Position numbers and translations under genes: made by a program
Part shown: positions 1 to 8,600 of the stretch, one piece after another
Layout: the number at the start of each line of letters is the position of its first letter
Position numbering within the stretch: the stretch's first letter is position 1
The notes under the pieces: generated by a model
The model's database searches: none
The model's input: the letters and a program-made list of their open reading frames with translations, nothing else
Told to the model about the DNA's origin: nothing
NCBI GenBank assembly: GCA_017861315.1
Contig: JAGFXP010000014.1
Location: 1-45,774, forward strand
Direction: 5' to 3'
DNA: 45,774 bases
From: Bacillota bacterium
GTDB lineage: Bacteria > Bacillota > Clostridia > Clostridiales > Clostridiaceae

Positions 1-338
1 GAAAGCCACGGCGCGGTGTTTATGTCTGCGCTTTTCAGTATCCTTTTAGTCATGTCCTTATCCATGCAGATTGCGCTGGACATGGGACCTGAGCCCGTAT
101 ATGGCACGCCGAAGCTCTCAAGCACGCTCTGGACCATTCCGTCCTCTCCGAACCTTCCGTGGAGGACCAGGTATGCAAAATCCAGTCCCTTGGCTTTAGC
201 GAGATCATCCATCTTATCTATCTGAATCTTCACTACATCATATTTTTCCTTGTCGAATGCTGCAAACACTTCTTCCCCTGAGTTAAGGGAGACAGTCCTC
301 TCCGAAGAAACCCCACCCATTATGATTCCTACCTTCAT
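1..338 (-). CDS. ddl: D-alanine--D-alanine ligase, N-terminal fragment (runs off the window)
   Basis: ATP-dependent ligase that joins two D-alanines for the peptidoglycan stem peptide in the cytoplasm. Only the first 112 codons are inside the window; the C-terminal ATP-grasp half lies beyond base 1. The visible part begins MKVGIIMGG with the family signature GGVSSERTVSL at residues 8-18 (the Glu at 13 is the position that contacts the first D-Ala), then HGRFGEDG at 60-67 and PYTGSG at 79-84, all typical of the Ddl N-terminal domain. The ATG at 338 is preceded by a GGAG about 10 bases upstream. It is transcribed away from the thi operon, so the intergenic region to 440 is divergent. Confidence in the family is high; a close paralog such as VanA-type cannot be excluded from the N-terminus alone. 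Confidence 0.93.
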   Translation of the reverse strand, partial: MKVGIIMGGVSSERTVSLNSGEEVFAAFDKEKYDVVKIQIDKMDDLAKAKGLDFAYLVLHGRFGEDGMVQSVLESFGVPYTGSGPMSSAICMDKDMTKRILKSADINTAPWL

Positions 339-361
339 AACATCACACTCCACGCTTTATT

Positions 362-380
362 AGAATATTTTTAATATTCT
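362..380. promoter_or_regulatory. 8-bp inverted repeat in the ddl leader
   Basis: AGAATATT (362-369), spacer TTT, AATATTCT (373-380): a perfect 8-bp inverted repeat 24 bases upstream of the ddl start. A TATAAT-like box reading minus lies just upstream near 393-398 with no convincing -35 partner. The repeat would fall in the 5' leader of ddl. It may be an operator or a weak RNA hairpin; AT-rich chance is also possible. Confidence 0.3.
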
Positions 381-440
381 TAATTATATTGTACCTCAAT
401 TCCCCTCAAAAATCAGCATCTTGGCTAAAATAATTTTGAA

Positions 441-469
441 TGGACTTTCCCGCCGTTTTGCTATATAAT
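441..469 (+). promoter_or_regulatory. Promoter of the thi operon
   Basis: TGGACT (441-446), 17-base spacer, TATAAT (464-469). The -10 is a perfect match and the -35 matches the sigma-A consensus at four of six positions. Transcription would start about 7 bases downstream of the -10, at the 5' edge of the TPP aptamer. Confidence 0.65.
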
Positions 470-475
470 GGGGGC

Positions 476-576
476 ATAATTGAATATCAAGTTGTGGGGG
501 AGCCTTTGAGGCTGAGAAGATAAAATCTGACCCTTGGAACCTGATCCAGTTAGCACTGGCGTAGGGAAGCAATTAT
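476..576 (+). ncRNA. TPP riboswitch aptamer (THI element)
   Basis: The conserved THI-box segments are all present in order: CTGAGA (512-517), ACCCTTGGAACCTGATC around 530-546, a CCAGT/ACTGG stem with TAGC loop (546-559), and GCGTAGGGAAG (559-569). ATAATTG (476-482) can pair with CAATTAT (570-576) to close the element as an outer stem. It senses thiamin pyrophosphate and controls the salvage operon downstream. The first gene begins about 95 bases further on, leaving room for the expression platform at 603-633. Confidence 0.96.
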
Positions 577-602
577 AGTGGAATTAATCTGCTGTTTTAT
601 AG

Positions 603-633
603 GTGTGTTGCTTTGCTGCTGCACACTTTTTTT
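603..633 (+). terminator. Intrinsic terminator, expression platform of the TPP riboswitch
   Basis: GTGTGTTGC (603-611) pairs with GCTGCACAC (618-626), with one T-T mismatch and one G-T pair, loop TTTGCT, followed by seven T (627-633). AAGCAA at 567-572, the 3' edge of the aptamer, is exactly complementary to TTGCTT at 608-613 inside the terminator. Without TPP this pairing would act as antiterminator; with TPP bound the aptamer holds 567-572 and the terminator forms. The pairing is seen; the switching mechanism is inference from known TPP attenuators. Confidence 0.8.
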
Positions 634-670
634 ATTGCGTCCCGACAAATAAACTTCAAGGAGGAGAAGA

Positions 671-1474
671 ATGAAGAAAGTATTGACAATCGCAGGCTCT
701 GACAGCTGCGGAGGAGCCGGAATCCAGGCGGATCTTAAAACCATGAGCGCACTGGGAGTCTACGGCATGAGCGTGATCACAGCCGTCACAGCGCAGAACA
801 CGATGGGAGTCAGGGATGTGCAGGAGGTATCGCTCGGCCTCATAGAAGCCCAGATAAGGTCAGTATTCGAGGACATTGAGGTGGATTCTGTCAAGATCGG
901 CATGGTATCCAACCCGGAAATCATCAGGCTGATAAAAAGCCTTCTGGGGGAATATGGCGCCAGAAACATTGTCCTGGATCCCGTGATGGTTTCAAAAAGC
1001 GGCTACTACCTTCTAAAGGAAGATGCCCAGGACGCGCTCAATGAGCTGATTTCTTCAGCTTACCTTGTGACACCGAATATCCCAGAGGCTGAGGTCCTTA
1101 CAGGTATCAGGATACATGACGAGAAGGACATGAAGGCTGCAGCCCTCAAGATTAGGGAAATGGGTGCCTGGAATGTGCTTGTCAAGGGAGGACACAGGTG
1201 CAACAACGCCAGCGACGTCCTTTTATCCGGCAACGAATTCCACATACTCGAAGGGAAAAGAATCCTCACCAACAACACTCACGGAACGGGATGCACTCTT
1301 TCCTCGGCAATCGCCTCCCATCTTGCCAAGGGATTCGGCATAAGGGACTCGGTGTCTCTCTCAAAGCACTACATAACAAAAGCGATTGAAAACTCCTTCT
1401 CTATAGGGGAAGGCGTCGGCCCGGTTGGACATTTCATCGACTTGTATCAGAAGGCGGGTGTTTACTATGAATAA
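671..1474 (+). CDS. thiD: Hydroxymethylpyrimidine / HMP-phosphate kinase ThiD
   Basis: Cytoplasmic PfkB/ribokinase-fold kinase that phosphorylates 4-amino-5-hydroxymethyl-2-methylpyrimidine and then HMP-P to HMP-PP for thiamin synthesis. The 267-residue length is normal for ThiD. The N-terminus LTIAGSDSCGGAGIQADLK (residues 5-23) is the family hallmark for pyrimidine binding, followed by LDPVMVSKSG near 101-110 and the C-terminal nucleotide/anion-hole motif THGTGCTLSSA near 203-213. The ATG follows an AAGGAGGAG ribosome binding site. First gene of the thi operon, under the TPP riboswitch; its last 8 bases overlap the start of cytX, implying translational coupling. With no thiC visible here, ThiD probably works on salvaged HMP. 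Confidence 0.96.
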   Translation: MKKVLTIAGSDSCGGAGIQADLKTMSALGVYGMSVITAVTAQNTMGVRDVQEVSLGLIEAQIRSVFEDIEVDSVKIGMVSNPEIIRLIKSLLGEYGARNIVLDPVMVSKSGYYLLKEDAQDALNELISSAYLVTPNIPEAEVLTGIRIHDEKDMKAAALKIREMGAWNVLVKGGHRCNNASDVLLSGNEFHILEGKRILTNNTHGTGCTLSSAIASHLAKGFGIRDSVSLSKHYITKAIENSFSIGEGVGPVGHFIDLYQKAGVYYE

Positions 1475-2630
1475 GATAAAGAATCCTTCCATGTTCCTTC
1501 TCTGGGCGGGTGCTGCCATATCGATAGCCGAGATCTATACAGGAGGCATCATAGCCCCCCTCGGCCTTGCAAAAGGTCTCACCGCCATACTTCTGGGCCA
1601 CCTGATCGGTACACTGCTGCTTGCTTTCGGAGGCTATGTCTCCTTTACGGGCGGCAAAAACGCGATGGAGAAGGTCAGGGATTCCTTCGGAAGCGGCGGG
1701 GTTAAAATCGTTGCCGCGCTCAATGTGCTCCAGCTCCTGGGCTGGTCTGCCGTTATGATCATACAGGCAGGGCGCGCCCTAAACGGCCTCGTGCCTATGT
1801 TCAGCGGACTGGGTCTGATAATTGTCGGAACGATCGTCTTCTTCTGGTTCTTTTTCTTCAACAACTTTTCGAAGAGGATAAACGATGTCTCCGTGCTGCT
1901 TCTGATAGTTCTCTGCGGAGTGCTGTCCATGAACTTCTCCGGGACGAACCCAATACTGTCCCGGGATTCAATAAGCTTTGTGCTCGCGCTTGAAATATCC
2001 ATATCAATGCCAATATCCTGGCTTCCGCTGATCGGTGACTATGCCAAAAACGGAGAGAGCGGCAAGGGCGTTTTCCTCAGCAGCTTTTTCGGCTATTTCC
2101 TTGCGAGCAGCCTTATGTACATCCTAGGCCTGCTGATTATGCTATACACAGGGATGGACGTCATAGAATTCCTGTCAACAAACAGCTTCAAACTCGCAGG
2201 AATACTTGTAATACTATTCTCGACCGTAACGACCACCTTTCTGGACATATATTCGGCAGTAGTGTCCTCCAAGCAGATATTCAAGGTGGAAAACGAAAAC
2301 CTGATGGTTCTTGTCTACACGGCTATAGCAACAGCAATAGCCTACGTGTTCCCCATCGAAGGGTACCAGAACTTCCTTCTTCTCATAGGCAGCGTGTTCA
2401 TCCCTGTATACACCATAGTGTTTACGGACTGCCTTCTCAAATCCGGAGATGAACAGTCTGCCTTCAACGCAGGCGGAATTCTGCTCGCTGCATGCGGAAC
2501 GATGCTTTACTATTACCTTTCATACAACGGCATAGGTATGCCTACCATGATAGTCCTGCTGTCTGTTTCTACAGCTTACATGGTGCTAATAAAAGCAAAA
2601 GAATTTGGAGGAGTTGCAAATGAACAATAA
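1467..2630 (+). CDS. cytX: Hydroxymethylpyrimidine transporter CytX (NCS1 family)
   Basis: Membrane permease of the nucleobase:cation symporter-1 family, thought to import HMP or its degradation products for thiamin salvage. The 387-residue protein is almost entirely hydrophobic with about 11-12 predicted membrane spans. The N-terminal part SIAEIYTGGIIAPLGLAKG matches the NCS1 first-helix region with its glycine-rich unwound segment. I chose ATG 1467 (MNKIKNP) over the upstream in-frame ATG because an AGGCGGGTG ribosome binding site precedes it and the length then matches CytX. It overlaps thiD by 8 bases and thiM by 11. Riboswitch control and position between thiD and thiM support HMP as substrate; substrate is inferred, not shown. 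Confidence 0.88.
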   Translation: MNKIKNPSMFLLWAGAAISIAEIYTGGIIAPLGLAKGLTAILLGHLIGTLLLAFGGYVSFTGGKNAMEKVRDSFGSGGVKIVAALNVLQLLGWSAVMIIQAGRALNGLVPMFSGLGLIIVGTIVFFWFFFFNNFSKRINDVSVLLLIVLCGVLSMNFSGTNPILSRDSISFVLALEISISMPISWLPLIGDYAKNGESGKGVFLSSFFGYFLASSLMYILGLLIMLYTGMDVIEFLSTNSFKLAGILVILFSTVTTTFLDIYSAVVSSKQIFKVENENLMVLVYTAIATAIAYVFPIEGYQNFLLLIGSVFIPVYTIVFTDCLLKSGDEQSAFNAGGILLAACGTMLYYYLSYNGIGMPTMIVLLSVSTAYMVLIKAKEFGGVANEQ

Positions 2631-3423
2631 TGTAAGATTAGCTGAAATCCTTACAGCGGTGAGGAATAAAACCCCGCTGGTGCATGCCATAACCAACTAT
2701 GTGACAATAAACGACTGCGCTAACGTACTTCTGTCCTACGGTGCGTCGCCTGCGATGTGCGAATCCTGCGACGAGGTATATGACTTTGCCAGGCTGGCTT
2801 CCTCGCTGTACATCAACCTCGGCACCCTCACCAAGGAACAGGAGCAGAGCGTTATCCTGGCAGCGGAATCCGCAAAGGAGCACGGAATTCCGGTTGTACT
2901 GGATCCCGTTGCCTGCGGCGCCATTCCCAGGAAGCTTGAGGTGATCGGCAGGATCCATGAGCTGGGAAGGATAGACGTGATAAAGGGAAACATAGGCGAG
3001 ATTAAGTTCCTTGCGGGGCTTGACTCCGCAACAAGGGGCGTGGATTCCCTGGATACAGGCGACGGCGCGCTGGAAGCCTGCAGGCTTGTAGCATCTAAGT
3101 ACGGCTGCGTTGTTGCTGCCACAGGCTCAGAGGACTACATCACCGACGGCACCAGGAGTGCTGTGATAAAGAACGGCACCGAGCTCTTCACAAAGATAAC
3201 AGGCGCAGGCTGCATGACAGGCGCATTATGCGCCGGAGCTGCCGGAGCAAGCGAAGACAGGTTCCTGTCGACTGTTTCCGCCATATTGACCATGAACGTC
3301 GCAGGCGAGGAGGCAGCAAAGAAAGCCGCTTTTCCAGGCAGCTTCAGGATGAATTTCATAGATTCAATCTACGCTCTCGATGAAGGAAAGCTCCTAAAGG
3401 AAGGTGATGTGGAATGGATATAA
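2620..3423 (+). CDS. thiM: Hydroxyethylthiazole kinase ThiM
   Basis: Phosphorylates 4-methyl-5-(2-hydroxyethyl)thiazole, the thiazole salvage step of thiamin synthesis, in the cytoplasm. 267 residues, the usual size. Visible motifs are [11 protein letters not shown] near residues 20-30, which shapes the thiazole pocket, VLDPVACGA near 90-98, [12 protein letters not shown] near 120, and [10 protein letters not shown] near 190-199 containing the active-site cysteine and the ribokinase-type anion hole. Start ATG 2620 (MNNN) sits 7 bases after GGAGGAG and lies inside the 3' end of cytX; an in-frame start 15 bases upstream would overlap that ribosome binding site. Its end overlaps thiE by 10 bases. 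Confidence 0.96.
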   Translation: MNNNVRLAEILTAVRNKTPLVHAITNYVTINDCANVLLSYGASPAMCESCDEVYDFARLASSLYINLGTLTKEQEQSVILAAESAKEHGIPVVLDPVACGAIPRKLEVIGRIHELGRIDVIKGNIGEIKFLAGLDSATRGVDSLDTGDGALEACRLVASKYGCVVAATGSEDYITDGTRSAVIKNGTELFTKITGAGCMTGALCAGAAGASEDRFLSTVSAILTMNVAGEEAAKKAAFPGSFRMNFIDSIYALDEGKLLKEGDVEWI

Positions 3424-4031
3424 AGTCAGCTTTGAAGCTGTACCTCGTAACGGACAGGAGATTCCTAAAGGGAAGAAGCCTGAACGAGTCTGTTGAGTCC
3501 GCCATACTCGGCGGAGTGACAATCGTGCAGGTCAGGGAGAAGGACATCTCCTCCAGGCAGTTCTTCGAGATATCGAGGTCCTTGAAGCAGATCACGGATT
3601 ATTACGGGATTCCTCTCATAATTAACGACAGGATAGATATTGCACAGGCTGTGGATGCTGCCGGAGTCCACCTGGGACAGAGCGACCTGCATATGCTGGC
3701 TGCCAGGAAAATACTGGGCGAGGGCAAGATCATCGGAATATCTGCGGGAAATGCAGCGGAGGCAGCGGAAGCTGAGAAATATGGGGCTGACTACGTTGGA
3801 ATCGGCGCAGTCTTCCCTACAGGTTCAAAAAGCGATGCTGACGATCCGATCGGCATCGCCGGCCTCCGGGATGTTGTTTCATCAATAAGCATACCGTCGG
3901 TAGCGATCGGCGGCATAAACAATTCAAATGCGGCTGACGTACTTGCTGCCGGAGTGAACGGCATATCAGTGATATCGGCAATCCTTGACAAGGAAGACAT
4001 CAGGAAGGCAGCGGAAATTTTAAGCATATAA
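3414..4031 (+). CDS. thiE: Thiamin-phosphate synthase ThiE
   Basis: TIM-barrel enzyme that condenses HMP-PP with thiazole phosphate to thiamin monophosphate. 205 residues, standard length. Family motifs: LYLVTDR at 8-14, [10 protein letters not shown] with the phosphate-contacting R/K pair, [32 protein letters not shown] (diphosphate loop) and SVAIGGI followed by [11 protein letters not shown] near the C-terminus. Start ATG 3414 overlaps the end of thiM, and an AAGGTGAT precedes it. Last gene of the operon, followed by a strong terminator at 4038. Together with ThiD and ThiM it completes a salvage route from HMP plus thiazole. Confidence 0.96.
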   Translation: MDIKSALKLYLVTDRRFLKGRSLNESVESAILGGVTIVQVREKDISSRQFFEISRSLKQITDYYGIPLIINDRIDIAQAVDAAGVHLGQSDLHMLAARKILGEGKIIGISAGNAAEAAEAEKYGADYVGIGAVFPTGSKSDADDPIGIAGLRDVVSSISIPSVAIGGINNSNAADVLAAGVNGISVISAILDKEDIRKAAEILSI

Positions 4032-4037
4032 CAGCTT

Positions 4038-4068
4038 AGGCCACGGGGTACTGTGGCCTGTTTTTTTT
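4038..4068 (+). terminator. Rho-independent terminator of the thi operon
   Basis: AGGCCAC (4038-4044) pairs with GTGGCCT (4053-4059), loop GGGGTACT, followed after one base by eight T (4061-4068). It starts seven bases after the thiE stop codon. Confidence 0.92.
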
Positions 4069-4102
4069 ACGCGCAACCGAACACAATTCATCCGTTTATT
4101 CC

Positions 4103-4131
4103 TTTACAAATTTAGCACGCTAAAGTATAAT
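4103..4131 (+). promoter_or_regulatory. Promoter of the first amino-acid ABC gene pair
   Basis: TTTACA (4103-4108), 17-base spacer, TATAAT (4126-4131): near-consensus sigma-A promoter. Start of transcription would be close to 4138, leaving a leader of about 43 bases with no visible riboswitch. Confidence 0.8.
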
Positions 4132-4180
4132 ATTACGTGTATTCATGTAAACTACATATAATTAAGGGGGAAGACACGGT

Positions 4181-4990
4181 ATGAAAAGAAAACTCACATT
4201 GCTCGCCATGACAGTATTTATCGCAACAACAATTTTCGCTGGCTGCTTCAGCAAAGAGACGAAGGACACTTCGCTTGAAGACATTAAATCAAAAGGAAAG
4301 ATCGTTGTAGGACTTGATGATACATTCGCGCCGATGGGCTACAGGGATGAGACTACAAACGAACTGATCGGCTTTGATATCGATCTTGCAAGGGAAGCCG
4401 CCAGTAGAATGGGCGTTACTGCCGAGTTCAAGCCTGTTGCATGGGCCGGCGTTATCCTCAGCCTGGACAACAAGGATATCGACGTAATCTGGAACGGACT
4501 CACAATCACCAGCGAAAGAAAAGAAAAGATCAACTACTCAAAGCCATACATCGAAAACAGCCAGCTTATAGTTACACTAGCAGGCTCTGAAATAAAGACA
4601 AAAGCAGACCTATCCGGAAAAGTAGTTGCAACACAGCTTGGAAGCAGCTCCGTTGAAGCCATCGAGGCAGACACGGCAACAGCCGATACATTCACTGAAC
4701 TCAAGAAATTCGACACTTTCACAACAGCCCTGGCTGAACTTAAAGCAGGCAGAGCTGACGCGGTTGTTATCGATGCTCTTGTAGGAAACTTCTACATGGC
4801 CAAAGAGCCCGGCGTGTACGCAACACTGGAAGAAAACTTCGGCGAAGAGGAAATGGGCGTTGGCGTAAGAAAAACTGACGAAGCGTTCCTCGCTGAACTC
4901 GACAAGGTTCTTGATGAGATGAAGGCCGACGGAACATTTGATCAAATAGCAACAAAATGGTTTGGAACAACAAACATGATAATAAAATAG
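4181..4990 (+). CDS. Amino-acid ABC transporter substrate-binding lipoprotein (family 3)
   Basis: Extracytoplasmic lipoprotein that captures a polar or charged amino acid and delivers it to the membrane permease. 269 residues with an N-terminal signal sequence and lipobox FAGC, Cys at residue 22. The mature part has the family 3 hallmarks: LIGFDIDLAREAA, then TSERKEKINYSKPY with the Arg that binds the substrate carboxylate, and VVIDALVGNFY with the Asp that binds the amino group. Strong AGGGGGAA ribosome binding site. It is cotranscribed with the permease 13 bases downstream. No ATP-binding subunit is adjacent. A second binding protein of the same family lies at 38405-39208. The exact amino acid cannot be read from sequence. 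Confidence 0.92.
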   Translation: MKRKLTLLAMTVFIATTIFAGCFSKETKDTSLEDIKSKGKIVVGLDDTFAPMGYRDETTNELIGFDIDLAREAASRMGVTAEFKPVAWAGVILSLDNKDIDVIWNGLTITSERKEKINYSKPYIENSQLIVTLAGSEIKTKADLSGKVVATQLGSSSVEAIEADTATADTFTELKKFDTFTTALAELKAGRADAVVIDALVGNFYMAKEPGVYATLEENFGEEEMGVGVRKTDEAFLAELDKVLDEMKADGTFDQIATKWFGTTNMIIK

Positions 4991-5003
4991 GAAGTGTAAA
5001 TTA

Positions 5004-5645
5004 ATGTCTGAATTTATGGAAGCAACATCGTTTATACTGAAGGGATGCACCGTATCTCTGGAACTTTTCGCCATAACGGCAGTACTTTCAATGCCTCTCG
5101 GCATTCTGGCCGCGCTTGGCAAAATGTCAAAAAACAAAATATTGTTCGGGATGCTGAGCTTCTATACCTGGATTTTCAGGGGCTCCCCTCTTTTGATCCA
5201 GGTGTTCTTTGTATACTTCGGGCTTCCGGTTTTAGGCATATCACTCAATGCCCTTACCGCTGCATCGATCGCCTTCGTTCTGAACTACGGGGCGTATCTT
5301 GCAGAAATATTCAGGGGAGGACTCCTGTCGGTGGAAGCCGGACAGATGGAAGCCGCAAGGGCGCTCGGCATGTCCTACTGGCAGGCCATGAGGCGGATAG
5401 TAATCCCCCAGGCAGCCAGGAATGCCGTCCCGGCGGTCAGCAACGAGGGCGTAATCCTTGTTAAGGATACATCCCTTATTGCGGTCATCGGCGTTGCCGA
5501 CATCCTGAGGAACGCTAATGAACTGGTTTCAACGGAGTTTGTTGTATACCCTTTCCTCATTGCAGGATTAGTGTATCTGGTTCTCTCAACCGTAGTACTT
5601 GCGGGCTTCGACAGGCTGGAAAAAAAATATTCGGTTTACAGCTAA
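5004..5645 (+). CDS. Amino-acid ABC transporter permease (HisM/GlnP type)
   Basis: Integral membrane subunit of a polar amino-acid importer, 213 residues, about five membrane spans. It carries the MetI-like fold signature FRGSPLLIQVFFVYFGLP near residues 53-70 and the EAA loop EAARALGMSYWQAMRRIVIPQA near 115-136, which docks on the ATPase. Start ATG 5004 follows AGGAAGTG. The operon ends right after this gene at a bidirectional terminator, so the ATPase must come from elsewhere; the nearest candidate is the GlnQ-type protein at 36922-37662. Family confidence is high, substrate unknown. Confidence 0.93.
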   Translation: MSEFMEATSFILKGCTVSLELFAITAVLSMPLGILAALGKMSKNKILFGMLSFYTWIFRGSPLLIQVFFVYFGLPVLGISLNALTAASIAFVLNYGAYLAEIFRGGLLSVEAGQMEAARALGMSYWQAMRRIVIPQAARNAVPAVSNEGVILVKDTSLIAVIGVADILRNANELVSTEFVVYPFLIAGLVYLVLSTVVLAGFDRLEKKYSVYS

Positions 5646-5675
5646 AAAGCTGGATGCAGCCGCATCCAGCTTTTT
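5644..5675. terminator. Bidirectional terminator between the ABC pair and addA
   Basis: AAAAA-GCTGGATGC (5644-5657), loop AGCC, GCATCCAGC-TTTTT (5662-5675). The perfect 9-bp GC-rich stem is flanked by A5 and T5, so it serves both convergent transcripts. The stop codon of the permease overlaps the A-run. Confidence 0.92.
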
Positions 5676-5679
5676 CAAT

Positions 5680-8600
5680 TTAAAGGAACACCGCCCTGTC
5701 CAGATAAAACAGGTAAAGATACCTTTCCTTGACCTTCGTACCGGTCACCTTCTCCAGGGCCTTCGCGTAGAGATCAATCTGAACCCTGTAGTTCTCGACT
5801 ACGGTATCCAGGTCCTCCGCGAAGTCGGTCTTGTAATCCAGAAGGACAAGTTCACCGTCCTCCTCGAAATAGCAGTCTATTACACCCTGAAGCACCATGG
5901 TTTCGGAGCCGTACACAGCCCTGTCAAGCTCCGGGTATACATCTACAGCCGCAAGCTCGATGAAGAAAGGCGTCTCCCGCCTTAAGCGGGCCGAGGCGGA
6001 CATCCTCCTGCCCACATCTGACTGGAAGAATTTCAGTATCTTGTACGGATTTATTTCAGCAGCCTCATCCCCGGCAATGAATTCAAGCTCCACAAGCCTT
6101 TTTATCTGCTCCTTTATGTCCTCCAGGGAAGACACCCTGCCCGGATCCATATGCTGCATGGCCAGATGGAGCAGCGTACCCTTCATTGACGCCGTCATCC
6201 TCTTCCCGCCCTCCAGGAAACCCGGTCTTTTGAGGACCGTCGGCCTGCTGTCCTTAGACTTTTTGAGTTCGGAGACTGAAATCTTTGTAGGTATTCTCGC
6301 CGACTCTGCAAATCTGTACTTCCACTGCAGCCTGTTCTGAACTTCCAGCCCTATCCCCTCGCTGCAGGAATCCCCGCCGATCTCCCTGATGAGGCTCGCG
6401 AAATCCTGGAAACCATTCTCCTCCTGTGTAATGACGAGTCCGGCCTTGTCAATAATATTGACCTCCCATCTGGAGCAGTCGTCGGCAACATCGATCATTT
6501 CCGCAGCTGCACCTCCCTGCCTCCTTATGGTTTGGCCGTCCCTGCACTTAGCCACGGCTGCACCTATCCAGTCCATGTAGCATTTCGAGCCTGCAACGCA
6601 GTGCTCGGGGATCTTGGCCCCCCTGTAAGCTGCCGCTTCGCACCAGCGTTCGCAGGTCTTCGCAATGTCCCTTACTGTCCCTGTGATTATAAGCTTCTCC
6701 TTCGCCCTGGTGAAGGCAACGTAGAGTATCCTCATCTCCTCGCTGAGGGTTTCAGCCTTGAGCTTCCTCTTTATCACCTGCTTGGGGAGGGTGGGGTAGG
6801 ATATCCGCCTCTCGTAGTCCACGTAGTCCGGGCCGAAGCCAAGCTCCTGATGGAAGAGTATGTTCCTGTTCGCGTCCATCATGTTGAAATTCCTTCCCGT
6901 GCCGCAGAGGAACACTACCGGGAACTCCAGCCCCTTGCTCTTGTGGATGCTCATTATCCTGACCACATTCTGGTTTTCGCCCAGGATCTTGGCGCTTCCC
7001 ATGTCGCCGCTGCTGCTCCTGAGCTTCTCAATGAAATTTATGAAGTTGAACAGCCCCTTGTAGCTTGTGCTCTCGAACTCCCTTGCCCTCTGGAAAAGCA
7101 GCCTCAGGTTCGCCTGCCTCTGCTCGCCCTGCGGCATCGTTGCAGCAAAGCTGTAATACGATGTGTCCGAGTAAAGGAACCATATGAATTCGTCGATCTT
7201 CATATACGACGCTTTGTCCCGCCACTCCTGAAGCTTGCCCAGGAATGCGGACACCTTGCCCTTGGCCGCGAATTCGACCTCCTCCAATGATTCGAGTATC
7301 TCATAGAAGGATACTTCTCTGTCTGTTGTCCTCAGGTCAATAAGCTCCTCTGGCGTAAAGGAGAAAATCGGCGAACGCAAAACTGCTATCATAGGTATGT
7401 CCTGGAGCGGATTGTCGATGATCTGCAGCAGTGACATCATCGTCTTTATCTCTATTGTATCGAAATAGCCGGTGGCAGTGTCTGCGAATGCCGGGATGCT
7501 GTGAACCGAAAGTTCATCGAGGTAAACCTTAGCCGAAGCTTCCGTTGCCCTCATCAGTATGACGATATCGCGGTAAGTCAGCTCCCTTTCCGCTCCCGTT
7601 TCCCTGTCGTGCACCAGGAACCCTTCCTCCATCATCTCCCTTATCCTTTTGGAAACGAACCTTGCCTCTGTCTGTATGCTGTCAAGCTCCTCCAGCTCCT
7701 CGGGGCAATCCCCCGCCTTGTCGATAATGTTTACTTCAATGCTGTTCTGCTTCGCGCAGTATTGCGCGCCGCACAGAAGCGCTTCGCTGTCGTCGTATTC
7801 AAGCTCGCCCATGTCGCTTGACATAATCTGCTTGAATATGTAGTTGACGCCGTCTATTATCTCTTTCCTGCTCCTGAAATTCTTGTAGAGCTTTATCTTC
7901 TTTCCCGGCTCGCCTACCGAACTGCCGTAGGATTTATACTTCAGGAGAAAGAGTTCGGGTTTGGCATGGCGGAACCTGTAGATGCTCTGCTTCACGTCGC
8001 CCACCATGAACACGTTCCCCTTGTCCTTTCTGCAGATCCTGCTCATTATCTCTTCCTGGACCTGGTTGCTGTCCTGGTACTCGTCTATCAGGATCTCTTC
8101 GAACCTTTCCCTGTAGCCAAGCGCTGATTTTGACGGCATCCCGTCCTCTGTCAGTATGTCCAGTGCGAAATGCTCGAAATCGTTGAAATCTATAAGGCCT
8201 CTTTCCCTCTTCTTCTGTCCGAATCTGCTGCTGAACTCCACGGTGGTGTCCGACAGGGCCTTGATGTGCGGATACATGCTTCCCATGCTTTTTCCCGCAG
8301 CGGCTGTGTTGCTGAAGAGCTCCTTCCTCAGGACATCGAGCTTCTTTTTCAGGTGGTCCCTCGCATCCTTTGCCATGTCCCTCTTTGAAGACGCTTCCTC
8401 GCTGAGCTTCCTGATGGCCGGCAGCTTCGCAAACTGGAATTTACACAAGCCTTCACCCAGCTCGTCCCAGGAGTCTATGTCCATCAGCAACCGCGAAGCA
8501 TCCGCATCGGCTTTGAAGATTGGCAGATAGGGAGCCAGCTCGCCGCAGCCCTCGATGAGCTCCACCGCCTTCTCCATCCTGCAGTGGCAGCCTTCGAGCT

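Noticed and set aside
6532..7290. Long open frame antisense to addA (plus strand)
   Set aside because: It mirrors the codon bias of addA, has no ribosome binding site and no family motif.
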